A program made the position numbers and the translations under genes. Source: Vibrio tubiashii ATCC 19109 (GTDB lineage: Bacteria > Pseudomonadota > Gammaproteobacteria > Enterobacterales > Vibrionaceae). From it: a stretch of DNA of 64,000 bases. The notes below the pieces were generated by a model. It did no database searches and was not told the DNA's origin. It saw only the letters and a program-made list of their open reading frames with translations. Location of the stretch: positions 434,001 to 498,000 of the forward strand of contig NZ_CP009354.1 in the NCBI RefSeq assembly GCF_000772105.1, given 5' to 3'. Every line of letters starts with the position of its first letter. Position 1 is the first letter of the stretch. Shown here piece by piece: positions 56,208 to 64,000 of this stretch.

Positions 56208-57927
56208 TGGCTGTCTCCTCAGTATTGAAGTGAGCGAACTGACTTACTATCGCGAGTAAATACCAAGCGCCATGTGGAATCCATTGCTCTCCCCAACGCC
56301 AGTTTTGCAGCATGTCGTCTTTTTGTTTCTCTGGGTTAAAGGCGATGTCGTTTTCGTCTTCAAAGCCTGCGGTAATACCGTTACAAATGCCGCCTTTTGC
56401 ATTAAAGAATCCAAGCTGTGGCAGGTAATCTGGGTTGTTGATGCCATGCCCATCCAGCATGCACATGTGGTAAGGGTTAAGGCCTAAGATCCAGTTGAGA
56501 CTGTTTTGGGCGAAAGCGAGGAGTTGTTGCTTCGTCGCATGATCTTCAATATGCGCAAGGGCAAAAAATGCCATGCTACTGAGAGAGCCTAAACGTGCAT
56601 TCTCTCCTTGCCACCAATAGCCGGTTTCATTGTTCTGCGCGACAAAGAATGCATCTCGCTTTTCACCATCAACAGATTTGACGTATTGGCGAGGGTAACC
56701 AAACGGGTTTGCCACGCTATTGCTAATCGTCAATTCAAACTTCACCGCTCGATTGAGCACTTCGGTCACTTGTGATTTTCGTTGAGCGTTAGGTTCAACA
56801 TTGAGGTACTCACATAGAGCGATAACGGGCAGGCCGGCTTCAGCAGCGTGATAGTATGGGCGACTACCATCTTGGTTGGCTGCCCAGTAATGGTTGAAGT
56901 TTTGGTCACTTTGCTGACGTGAGACCAGTTGATTGCTCCAGTAGCGGCACTCTTCAAGATACTGTTCATTTTCTGTTGTACGCAGCAGCTCAGTCACTGC
57001 TAGCAATGCACAGTACTCATCAATGATGTTCTCGTGGCTGTCATCTAGGTATTGGCGGTTAAACTCTTTAAGGTGCCAATAGCCTTTCTCAGCAGCGGCT
57101 AAGTATTCTTGGCGAGTAAACTCACCTGATTCATCTAATCGAGCTGCCTGAGCTAATGCCGCGATAGAGATACCGCCACCTTGTCTAAAGCCTGCTTGAT
57201 GGTCTTCAGACTTGTGACCTTCTTGAGTGGCGTAGGCACAAATTTCTCGCTGTTTGGTATCTTTCGACCACTTATCAAAGACGGTCATGTAAAAGTAACC
57301 GGCTTCATTTTGCATTCGTACTAGGAAATCTGCGCCGAATAGCGCCTCTTCAACTAAGCGAACTTTAGAGAAAGCGGGTAGGGCATCACCACTGCCTACA
57401 AGCTCTAAACCTTTGAGCATGTTCCAAACTACCATCGGAGTTTGCTGTGGGTTTAGATAATTGGCATACGACAGGTGACTTAGGTATTTGCTGACATCTC
57501 CTGAGGCATCATACCAACCGCCTTGAACATTTACGGTTTGATCACTGCCGAGAATAGGGATCTGTTTGTCTTGTTTGTCAAAGCGGCCACCACATCGCTG
57601 TGATTTGAAGTAGTGGAGTAGGTCGGAAAAGGTTGTGTTGAGCAGTAGGCCTTGCTCAATTGCAAATACTTCAGAGCGCAGGTTTTCAACTCTTAGGTAG
57701 AAGCGTCCTGCTTGTTCAAAATCAGAGAATTCAATACGAAAAAAACTCCCTTGGTGCCAATTAGCGACCTTTGTGCCTTTCTCAATAGCAAAAGTCGCCA
57801 CAGTTTGATGACTGTCGGCACATACTAACAACGCAGTGGTAGATGAAAGTCGTGTCTTGCCGGTCATCAAAACAGCCTGCTTTGGCCCAAGGGCTTCATA
57901 ACCAATATGGTTAGTAAGTAGCAGCAT
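56200..57927 (-). CDS. GH9 exo-beta-D-glucosaminidase
   Basis: Glycoside hydrolase family 9 with an N-terminal Ig-like domain (MLLLTNHIGYEALGPKQAVL) and an (alpha/alpha)6 barrel (GGWYDASGDVSKYLSH, where the aspartates act as base, and a late acidic segment ENDIAFNPE). 575 residues, no signal peptide. GH9 proteins are usually called endoglucanases, but Vibrionaceae members in chitin operons have been shown to remove glucosamine from chitosan oligomers; I assign that role by context. GGAG ribosome binding site 7 nt upstream. Confidence 0.88.
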   Translation of the reverse strand: MLLLTNHIGYEALGPKQAVLMTGKTRLSSTTALLVCADSHQTVATFAIEKGTKVANWHQGSFFRIEFSDFEQAGRFYLRVENLRSEVFAIEQGLLLNTTFSDLLHYFKSQRCGGRFDKQDKQIPILGSDQTVNVQGGWYDASGDVSKYLSHLSYANYLNPQQTPMVVWNMLKGLELVGSGDALPAFSKVRLVEEALFGADFLVRMQNEAGYFYMTVFDKWSKDTKQREICAYATQEGHKSEDHQAGFRQGGGISIAALAQAARLDESGEFTRQEYLAAAEKGYWHLKEFNRQYLDDSHENIIDEYCALLAVTELLRTTENEQYLEECRYWSNQLVSRQQSDQNFNHYWAANQDGSRPYYHAAEAGLPVIALCEYLNVEPNAQRKSQVTEVLNRAVKFELTISNSVANPFGYPRQYVKSVDGEKRDAFFVAQNNETGYWWQGENARLGSLSSMAFFALAHIEDHATKQQLLAFAQNSLNWILGLNPYHMCMLDGHGINNPDYLPQLGFFNAKGGICNGITAGFEDENDIAFNPEKQKDDMLQNWRWGEQWIPHGAWYLLAIVSQFAHFNTEETANE

Positions 57928-57961
57928 TAAAATCTCCGAAAAATCAATCTTGGTATTAGTT

Positions 57962-57982
57962 GAGCCAAGAAAATCTTGGCTC
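57962..57982 (-). terminator. Stem-loop between the GH9 gene and the ABC ATPase gene
   Basis: GAGCCAAGA / TCTTGGCTC with a 3-nt loop. It lies 8 bp past the ATPase stop, and no T run follows on the minus strand. Probable attenuator or stabiliser. Confidence 0.5.
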
Positions 57983-57990
57983 TTTAGGTT

Positions 57991-58986
57991 TTAGTTTTCG
58001 TATAGGTAACAGCGAACAAAGTGGTTATCAGAAAGCTGAGTCACTTCTGGTAGCTGTTCGCGACATTTATCAGAAGCGTGCTGGCATCGACCGGCAAAAG
58101 GGCAGCCTACAGAGACTGGCGTCCAGAGTGGGATCTCGCCTTTGTTGCCTTTGAGTTTCTCGTGAATCGATTTGCTTGGATCTGGTACCGCAGAAACCAA
58201 TAGCTGTGTATATGGGTGCTGAGGGTTATGAATGATCTCTTCCGTATCGCCCCATTCAACCATGTGGCCGACATACATAACCGCGAGATCTTCTGCAATG
58301 TAACGTGCAGTAGCGATGTCGTGAGTGATGTAAAGCAGAGACATTTGTTTCTCAAACTTCATCTCTTCCATTAGGTTGAGTACACCAGCACGAATCGAAA
58401 CATCCAGCATTGACGTCGGTTCATCGGCCAACACCACTTCCGCACCTACTGCGATGTTGCGAGCTAAGTTGACACGCTGACGCTGACCACCAGATAACTG
58501 ATGCGGGAACTTTTGCGCCGTTTCTTTTGGTGGGATAAGACCTACTTGCTCAAGCAGATCGTATACACGCTCTTCCTGTTCCTTTTTATTGCGAGGATCC
58601 ACTTTTTTATGGATCAGCAACGGACGAAGAATATGGTGGAAGATATTGTGAGTAGGGTTTAGTGAACCAAACGGGTCTTGCCAAACCATCTGTACACCTT
58701 CGCGGTACGCCATTAGGTCAGAACGCGAGTCGATGGTTTGAATATCACGACCTTTGTACTCAATCACACCATCGGTTGGTGCATACATTTTTGCGATCAT
58801 CTTGGCGGTTGTTGATTTACCTGAACCAGATTCACCAACCACAGACAGGCCGCGGCTTTTGTACATTTTGAATGATACGTCGTTGATGGCACGCATCATT
58901 GGCTGTTGTAATGCATTGCTACTGATCGGGAAATCTTTAACTAGGTTTTTCCCTTCTACCAATAGCTCGCCAAATTCTTTGCTCAT
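57991..58986 (-). CDS. Chitooligosaccharide ABC transporter ATPase (OppF/DppF type)
   Basis: 331 residues. Walker A VGESGSGKST, signature HQLSGGQRQRVNLARN, Walker B VVLADEPTSMLD, switch region YITHD, and an oligopeptide/dipeptide-type C-terminal domain with cysteines (VGCPFAGRCQHASDKC) that may bind an Fe-S cluster. Family membership is the peptide transporter class; the chitin role is from the operon. Pairs with the ATPase gene 42 bp upstream. Confidence 0.92.
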   Translation of the reverse strand: MSKEFGELLVEGKNLVKDFPISSNALQQPMMRAINDVSFKMYKSRGLSVVGESGSGKSTTAKMIAKMYAPTDGVIEYKGRDIQTIDSRSDLMAYREGVQMVWQDPFGSLNPTHNIFHHILRPLLIHKKVDPRNKKEQEERVYDLLEQVGLIPPKETAQKFPHQLSGGQRQRVNLARNIAVGAEVVLADEPTSMLDVSIRAGVLNLMEEMKFEKQMSLLYITHDIATARYIAEDLAVMYVGHMVEWGDTEEIIHNPQHPYTQLLVSAVPDPSKSIHEKLKGNKGEIPLWTPVSVGCPFAGRCQHASDKCREQLPEVTQLSDNHFVRCYLYEN

Positions 58987-59028
58987 AATTGTCTCCAGTA
59001 ATCTTTATAGTTATTTCTCAATGGCTCT

Positions 59029-60012
59029 CTAGAGTTTGCTTTGAGCTATCGGGTCACCATAAAGGTGGCAATTTGAGAAACGATTAGGCTCAATTTGTCG
59101 TAGTTGAGTCGGTACGCGAGTACATGCCTCGTGAACGCGGTCACAGCGTGCTTGGAAACGACAACCTTGTGGAATTTCCAGTAGGTTGAGAGGGTTTCCT
59201 GGAATACCAGTCAACTTAGTTTTTGGCCCAGTTAATGGAGGGAAAGAACTACCTAACCCCTTGGTATAAGGGTGGTAAGGGCTTTCTAGAATCTGTTTCG
59301 AAGGCGCAACTTCAATTAACTCACCTGAGTACATGATGCCGATGCGGTCAGAGAACTCGACCATCAAAGAGATATCATGGGTAATGAATAAGATTGAGAA
59401 GCCAAACTCTTCTTTTAGTGCATAGATCTTTTGCAGAATCTCACGTTGAACCACTACATCCAGTGCTGTGGTTGGCTCATCCATGATGATCATCTTAGGA
59501 TTGAGCGCGAGAGCGATCGCAATCACCAAGCGTTGACGCATGCCACCCGAGAACTGGTGCGGGTAGTCAGTGAGTCGGCTAGGGTGAATATCGACAATCT
59601 CTAACAGACCTTCAGCGCGTTTACGGGCTTGTTCACGAGTCATGTTGGTGTGGCGCATAATAACGTCACAAAACTGCTCTTCCATGGTCAGTACAGGGTT
59701 CAAAGCATTCATTGCGCTTTGGAACACCATCGACATTTCGCTCCAACGGAACGACTGCATTCGATCGTCACTGTACTTAAGGATATCTTCACCATTGAAG
59801 ATAACCTCACCACCGGTAATGAATGCAGGCGGCTTATGCAGGCGCATTAGCGAGAAGGCAACGGTTGATTTACCACAACCAGACTCACCTGCTAGGCCAA
59901 AGACTTCACCTGGGGCAATGTCAAAGCTGACATTGTTACAAGCACGGACGTCGCCTGCGTCAGTAATATAGTCAACGCAAAGGTTGCGGATAGAAATAAG
60001 TGGGCTAGTCAT
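59029..60012 (-). CDS. Chitooligosaccharide ABC transporter ATPase (OppD/DppD type)
   Basis: 327 residues. Walker A AGESGCGKST, signature HQFSGGMRQRLVIAIA, Walker B MIIMDEPTTALD, FITHDISLM, and a C-terminal peptide-transporter domain with cysteines in QGCRFQARCDRVHEAC. It forms a heterodimer with the neighbouring ATPase. Two bp after the upstream permease. Confidence 0.92.
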   Translation of the reverse strand: MTSPLISIRNLCVDYITDAGDVRACNNVSFDIAPGEVFGLAGESGCGKSTVAFSLMRLHKPPAFITGGEVIFNGEDILKYSDDRMQSFRWSEMSMVFQSAMNALNPVLTMEEQFCDVIMRHTNMTREQARKRAEGLLEIVDIHPSRLTDYPHQFSGGMRQRLVIAIALALNPKMIIMDEPTTALDVVVQREILQKIYALKEEFGFSILFITHDISLMVEFSDRIGIMYSGELIEVAPSKQILESPYHPYTKGLGSSFPPLTGPKTKLTGIPGNPLNLLEIPQGCRFQARCDRVHEACTRVPTQLRQIEPNRFSNCHLYGDPIAQSKL

Positions 60013-60014
60013 AA

Positions 60015-61040
60015 TTATTTATCTCCGCTCCAAAGTGCATTTTGAGGTGGCATTTCAGGTGTACGTTCTTTCTTATCTTGAGCAGCAAGCTTCTTCCAAC
60101 GCTTCATGCCTTTATGTGAACGTAGCTGAGGGTTGGCAATCTCATCGACTGCGAAGTTAAGCAGCGCTAGACCAGTAACCAGTACAGTGAGTGCAATACA
60201 AGGTGTAAGAACTTCCCACCATGCGCCGATTAGCATCGCAGATGATTGGTTAACGTTGTAAAGCATGATGCCCCAGCTGATGGTATTCGGGTCACCAAGA
60301 CCAAGGAACGAAATGATAGATTCCATACCTATTGCGTACATCACTGAACCAATAAAGCTCGCGCCAACAATTGGGATTAAGTTCGGTAGAATCTCAACAA
60401 AGATGATGCGGAAAGAAGACTCACCAAGCACTTCTGCGGCTTTAACAAACTCTTTCTCTCGCAAGGCAAGCGTTTGAGAGCGAATAACCCTCGCGCCCCA
60501 AGCCCAGGAGGTACAGCCAATAATAATGGCAATGGTTAGCGGCCCTGCCTCACCAATGAATGCGGCTAAAACAAATAGCAATGGGTATTGAGGGATAACC
60601 AGCATGATGTTCATCGCGGCGGTTAATACGTCATCAACACGGCCTCCGAAGTAACCTGCTGAAATACCGATGATGGTTGCAAGTAGACACACTGTGATAC
60701 CCGCACCAAAGCCGACACCGAGAGAAATACGCGCACCGTGAACAAGCTGAGACCAAATGTCGCGGCCCATACGGCTAGTACCAAGAACGTGATCGGCTTT
60801 TTTGGACATGATCATTGTGCGGCGATCAGTCGCTAAATTCTGTGCAATCCAACCATCTGGGTTAGCTTTTGCTGAAGTGACAACAAAACCTGGGTACTCA
60901 TGTGGATTACCTGTTCTTTTATCTGGAGCATGCTTAGTCAGTACCGGTGCGAAAATCGCGACAAGTAAGAACACTGAGACAATGGCTAAACCGACACGTG
61001 CGTATGCGTTACCTAAAATTAGCTTAAATAGTTGTTTCAT
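60015..61040 (-). CDS. Chitooligosaccharide ABC transporter permease (DppC type)
   Basis: 341-residue inner-membrane permease. An N-terminal hydrophobic segment (VGLAIVSVFLLVAIFAPVL) is followed by a periplasmic loop and a BPD_transp_1 domain with the EAA-type loop EVLGESSFRIIFVEILPNLIP. C-terminal charged tail. Lies between the DppB-type permease (2 bp) and the ATPases (2 bp). Confidence 0.92.
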   Translation of the reverse strand: MKQLFKLILGNAYARVGLAIVSVFLLVAIFAPVLTKHAPDKRTGNPHEYPGFVVTSAKANPDGWIAQNLATDRRTMIMSKKADHVLGTSRMGRDIWSQLVHGARISLGVGFGAGITVCLLATIIGISAGYFGGRVDDVLTAAMNIMLVIPQYPLLFVLAAFIGEAGPLTIAIIIGCTSWAWGARVIRSQTLALREKEFVKAAEVLGESSFRIIFVEILPNLIPIVGASFIGSVMYAIGMESIISFLGLGDPNTISWGIMLYNVNQSSAMLIGAWWEVLTPCIALTVLVTGLALLNFAVDEIANPQLRSHKGMKRWKKLAAQDKKERTPEMPPQNALWSGDK

Positions 61041-61042
61041 AA

Positions 61043-62029
61043 TTATTTTCCTCCCTTGCGCAGGCGAGGGTCTAGAACGACATAAGCCATATCTGCAATT
61101 AAGTTAAATGACAGCATAAACAGCGTCATAATGATTAATTGACCTTGAAGAACCTGGTAATCACGTGCGTGAATCGCGTTAAGAAGAACCGTACCAAGCC
61201 CTGGGTAGTTAAAGATGATTTCTACAATTAGCTGACCGCCAATCGCCATACCGAGTGACATTGAAAGGGCAGTCACACTTGGCAGTAGCGCATTTCGTGC
61301 TGCGTAGTTGAAAACAACGCGGTTTTCGCTCAAACCCTTACCTTTCGCCATAGTGATGTAGTCTTCGGCGAGTAGGTTAATCATGTTGTTACGCATGTTG
61401 ATCAAGAAGCCACCGATCTGAACCACAGAAGCACAAAACAGCGGCAGGATGGCGTGGTACGCGACGTCTTTGATGAACTCCCAGCTTGTCCATTCAGGCA
61501 CTGTACCTGCTGTGTAGGCATATCCTGTTGGGAACCATTTCAAGCCGATTGCGAAAGTAAAGAGCGCTAGCATCGCGATAACAACTTGAGGGACGGCTTG
61601 AATAATGAGCATGCCTGGTGTGACGAAAGCATCGTACTTGCTGCCGCGCTTCCATGCGGCGAAGATGCCTAAGATAGAACCTAGCGAGAATGAAAGGATT
61701 ACGGCTGAACCTGCAAGGAACAGTGACCAACCAAATGCACCACCAAGCAGTTTATTTACTGAGAGCGGGTAGAATTGGATTGAAGTACCCAGCTCCCAGC
61801 TAAGAATGTTTTTCATATATGCAATGTATTGAACAAATAGGCCGCCATCGACGAAACCTAGCAGTTCTTTCATTGCTGCAATACGTTCAGGCGTTACCTG
61901 AACCGATGCGTTTGCAAACATCATGGTGACCGGATCGCCCGGCATCGCACGTGGAATAATAAAGTTTAACGTCGCAGCAACTAACAGCGCGACCAAATAG
62001 AACGACAAACGTCTTAAAAAATAACCCAT
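61043..62029 (-). CDS. Chitooligosaccharide ABC transporter permease (DppB type)
   Basis: 328-residue inner-membrane permease starting MGYFLRRLSFYLVALLVAAT, with the first transmembrane helix and the conserved IPRAMPGDPV segment of the DppB class and an EAA-type loop around AKGKGLSENRVVFNYAARNA. First gene after the stem-loop that separates cbp from the rest of the transporter. Confidence 0.92.
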   Translation of the reverse strand: MGYFLRRLSFYLVALLVAATLNFIIPRAMPGDPVTMMFANASVQVTPERIAAMKELLGFVDGGLFVQYIAYMKNILSWELGTSIQFYPLSVNKLLGGAFGWSLFLAGSAVILSFSLGSILGIFAAWKRGSKYDAFVTPGMLIIQAVPQVVIAMLALFTFAIGLKWFPTGYAYTAGTVPEWTSWEFIKDVAYHAILPLFCASVVQIGGFLINMRNNMINLLAEDYITMAKGKGLSENRVVFNYAARNALLPSVTALSMSLGMAIGGQLIVEIIFNYPGLGTVLLNAIHARDYQVLQGQLIIMTLFMLSFNLIADMAYVVLDPRLRKGGK

Positions 62030-62161
62030 AACTTACACCTTACTTACCCAGATTTTCCCTGTTTCTGGCTTCAGGTCGCCCTAGCGAAAACGAAAATTTA
62101 GAGCGAACAATCCCCTGACGACTAGCGCCACATGACAAACTGGTAACAGTGAGGGGGATTT

Positions 62162-62186
62162 TGCGGCATACGGAATGTATGCCGCA
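62162..62186 (-). terminator. Stem-loop between cbp and the permease genes
   Basis: Perfect 10-bp stem TGCGGCATAC / GTATGCCGCA with a 5-nt loop, 16 bp past the cbp stop, without a T run. Such structures commonly stabilise the binding-protein message and reduce expression of the downstream permeases. A longer-range pairing (AATCCCCT with AGGGGGATT, about 62109-62160) lies beside it. Confidence 0.65.
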
Positions 62187-62202
62187 TAGTTAGAACAACT
62201 AC

Positions 62203-63885
62203 TTATTTAACTGGTTTTAGGTCCAGTACGTGTAGTAGACGCTCTGGGATACCAGCCCAAATGTTTGGACGGCCTTTTGGATTTTCTTCGTTCCACCAAC
62301 CAGTAAAGCGAGTTGTGTTGTATTGGAACATGTATGCACCAGACAATACTGGAATCGTTACTTGGTCTTTAGCAATGATTTCCTGAATGCCGTGAGCGAT
62401 TTCTAGCTGTTCGTTCTTATCAGCTGTTTTGTAGAAGCTGTTAAGAAGACCATCAAGTTTGTCGTTCTTGTAGTAGTGCATTGCAAAGCGAGGCATACCG
62501 TCACCAGCTTGTAGCTCAGAGTTGTAGCCACTGTTCCAGTATAGATGTGGATCTGCACCGTGGAAGTAGTTGGTGTAAGCAACGTCATACGTAGCTTCTA
62601 GCATCGCTTGGTTGTACACAGAGAAGTCTGGAGTACGAGCTTTTGCTTTAATACCTACTTCAGCAAGTTGCTCAACCGCTAGTTGAACCGTGTTGTTGAA
62701 GTCAGTCCAACCGTTAGGAGATTGAATCAGAAGTTCGAAAGACTTACCTGATGGAGTGTCTACGAAACCGTCATTGTTAACATCTTTAAAGCCAGCTTTT
62801 TCTAGCAGCTTTTTAGCGCCTTCAACGTTGTAAGTGTTGTAACCTTGGTATTTCTTATGAGTGCCTTCGTCAGACCAAGTCTTAAATGCATAACCTAGAC
62901 CTGAAGCGAAGTCATTCACTGTACCGCCGCCGTAGAATGCAATGTCGATAATCGTTTGACGGTCAAGTGCCATTGAGAATGCGCGGCGGAAATCAACGTT
63001 TGTTAACGCTTCATTTTTAGCTGCGTCAGGGTGCTTAAAGTTAACAACAAATGCCTGTGTACCTGCTGGCGGGTACCAGTAGTGGTGCTTAGGACTTGCC
63101 GCTGCATACGTACGATCGATGTCTGGAATGAATGATGAAGTCCAGTCCATTTCGCTGTTTACAACTTTACCAAGGAATTGGTCGTTGTTTGCGATCTGAG
63201 GAACTCGTAGACAGTCTACATCTAGGTTATCTGCGTCCCAGTAGTTCGGGTTTTCACACTGAATGTAAAGTTGTGGAGTGAAAGTCGCGATTTCAGTAAA
63301 CGGACCAGAGCCTACAGGATTTTCGTTAGTGAACGTCGATGGATCTTTAATCTTGCTCCATACGTGCTGAGGAACTACAGGTACTTTTACAATTTCGTAA
63401 GGAGCATTTGAGTTTGCTTCTTTGATATTGAATTTAACTTGGTAGTCATTCAGTTTCTCAACGCTAGAAACCCAAGAGTTGATACCACTTTGATCAAGTT
63501 CTGGCTTCTCTTTCACTAGATTAAATGAGTAGATCACATCATCTGCGTTGAAGGTTTCACCATCAGACCATTTCACGCCTTTACGTAGGTCAAATACAAC
63601 GCTAAGTAGATCGTCTGCAATCGTGTAGTTCTCTGCAAGACGGAATACAGGTGTATTACCATGCATCTCGTTGAAAACAACAAGAGGCTCGTATAGGAAA
63701 TCTGTTGTTGTATGTAAGTTCGTTGCACCTAAGTATGGGTTAAAGTTACGTACGAAAGTGGTGAACTCTTTAGGGTGGATAGTTAATTCACTGCGTTCAG
63801 CTGCTGCGGCTACTGAAGTAAAACCAGTTGCTGCTGTTGCGATAATTGCTGTTGCTAGTGCTGTTTTTTTAATGTTGGCAAGCAT
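62203..63885 (-). CDS. cbp: Periplasmic chitooligosaccharide-binding protein CBP
   Basis: Solute-binding protein of the SBP_bac_5 (DppA/OppA) family, 560 residues. The signal peptide ends near residue 28-29 (SVAAAA), and a mature domain begins ERSELTIHPKEFTTFVRNF. In V. cholerae the homologue both feeds the (GlcNAc)n ABC transporter and holds the sensor ChiS inactive until chitooligosaccharides bind. AAGGAA ribosome binding site. First gene of the operon; its promoter lies at or beyond the window edge. Confidence 0.95.
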   Translation of the reverse strand: MLANIKKTALATAIIATAATGFTSVAAAAERSELTIHPKEFTTFVRNFNPYLGATNLHTTTDFLYEPLVVFNEMHGNTPVFRLAENYTIADDLLSVVFDLRKGVKWSDGETFNADDVIYSFNLVKEKPELDQSGINSWVSSVEKLNDYQVKFNIKEANSNAPYEIVKVPVVPQHVWSKIKDPSTFTNENPVGSGPFTEIATFTPQLYIQCENPNYWDADNLDVDCLRVPQIANNDQFLGKVVNSEMDWTSSFIPDIDRTYAAASPKHHYWYPPAGTQAFVVNFKHPDAAKNEALTNVDFRRAFSMALDRQTIIDIAFYGGGTVNDFASGLGYAFKTWSDEGTHKKYQGYNTYNVEGAKKLLEKAGFKDVNNDGFVDTPSGKSFELLIQSPNGWTDFNNTVQLAVEQLAEVGIKAKARTPDFSVYNQAMLEATYDVAYTNYFHGADPHLYWNSGYNSELQAGDGMPRFAMHYYKNDKLDGLLNSFYKTADKNEQLEIAHGIQEIIAKDQVTIPVLSGAYMFQYNTTRFTGWWNEENPKGRPNIWAGIPERLLHVLDLKPVK

Positions 63886-64000
63886 AGCTGTTCCTTACTA
63901 TTTGCTTTCATTTCACTAATGGATTGGAATGTCATCAATTGAATAACACTCACTAAGGCCTACCTCTGTAGGTAACTTTTCGCCGGAGGTGACGAGCAGT
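63886..64000 (-). promoter_or_regulatory. Upstream leader of cbp (partial)
   Basis: 115 bp at the window edge. It contains a small hairpin CCTAC-CTCT-GTAGG (63959-63972) and AT-rich sequence before the AAGGAA site of cbp. No riboswitch or operator can be assigned with confidence. ChiS-dependent control would be expected from V. cholerae. Confidence 0.3.

Noticed and set aside
63930..64000. Riboswitch in the cbp leader
   Set aside because: A small hairpin and a GGCGAAA-like stretch are visible, but the conserved cores of known classes are missing and the region is cut by the window edge.

Overview
The window is a chromosomal stretch of a Vibrio (Gammaproteobacteria, Vibrionaceae). The evidence is a LuxR/HapR/OpaR-type quorum-sensing master regulator beside lpd, a pilABCD type IV pilus operon joined to coaE-zapD-yacG, and a ten-gene chitin-oligosaccharide operon whose gene order matches the V. 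cholerae cluster downstream of ChiS. No rRNA, tRNA, prophage, transposase or CRISPR array is visible. I cannot name the species.

Layout. 1-461: tail of an unidentified + strand gene, its terminator and a repeat element. 462-6388 (-): yacG, zapD, coaE, pilD, pilC, pilB, pilA (cell division, CoA synthesis, type IV pili). 6632-12616: nadC (-), ampD (+), fldB (-), then xerD-dsbC-recJ (+). 13157-20258 (+): pdhR-aceE-aceF-lpd (pyruvate dehydrogenase) with two PdhR operators. 20379-26526: the luxR-type regulator (-), hpt (+), carbonic anhydrase (-), a SulP anion transporter (+) and the yadGH ABC exporter (+). 26852-32774 (-): panC, panB, folK, pcnB, gluQ, dksA and sfsA. 32830-45377 (+): hrpB, mrcB, a patatin/outer-membrane protein, acnB, yacL, glnK, amtB. 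45538-49385 (+): fbpABC ferric iron uptake behind a Fur box. 49453-63885 (-): chitin catabolism, transcribed cbp, two permeases, two ATPases, GH9 glucosaminidase, GlcNAc/GlcN kinase, GH20 hexosaminidase, chitobiose phosphorylase, hexose-phosphate mutase.

The most unusual content is non-coding. Five intergenic loci (about 80-389, 8176-8404, 12617-12863, 26540-26792, 42963-43148) carry one composite element: a head of short hairpins with CTTCG or similar loops, a GTTGA box, a small TTCCTNAAGGAA-like palindrome, and a perfect tandem array of an 8-bp unit (6, 9, 13, 18 and 9 copies). The GTTGA box is exactly 37 bp before the array in three copies, and 35 and 30 bp before it in the others. The octamer differs between loci (AGCTCTCC, AGTTCTCT, AGTTATCC) but is almost uniform within each array. 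The spacers between head hairpins look like reverse-complement octamers, so a transcript could fold head to array. All five copies have the same orientation and lie directly 3' of a + strand gene. One of them supplies the last codons and stop of ampD.

Other regulatory observations: a yacL terminator whose core is a near-consensus NtrC site placed correctly for a sigma-54 promoter of glnK-amtB; a short upstream ORF overlapping the acnB start; a likely Qrr sRNA pairing site over the luxR ribosome binding site; and stem-loops dividing the chitin operon into likely expression tiers. Gene calls rest on family recognition and motifs read from the sequence. No database search was possible.
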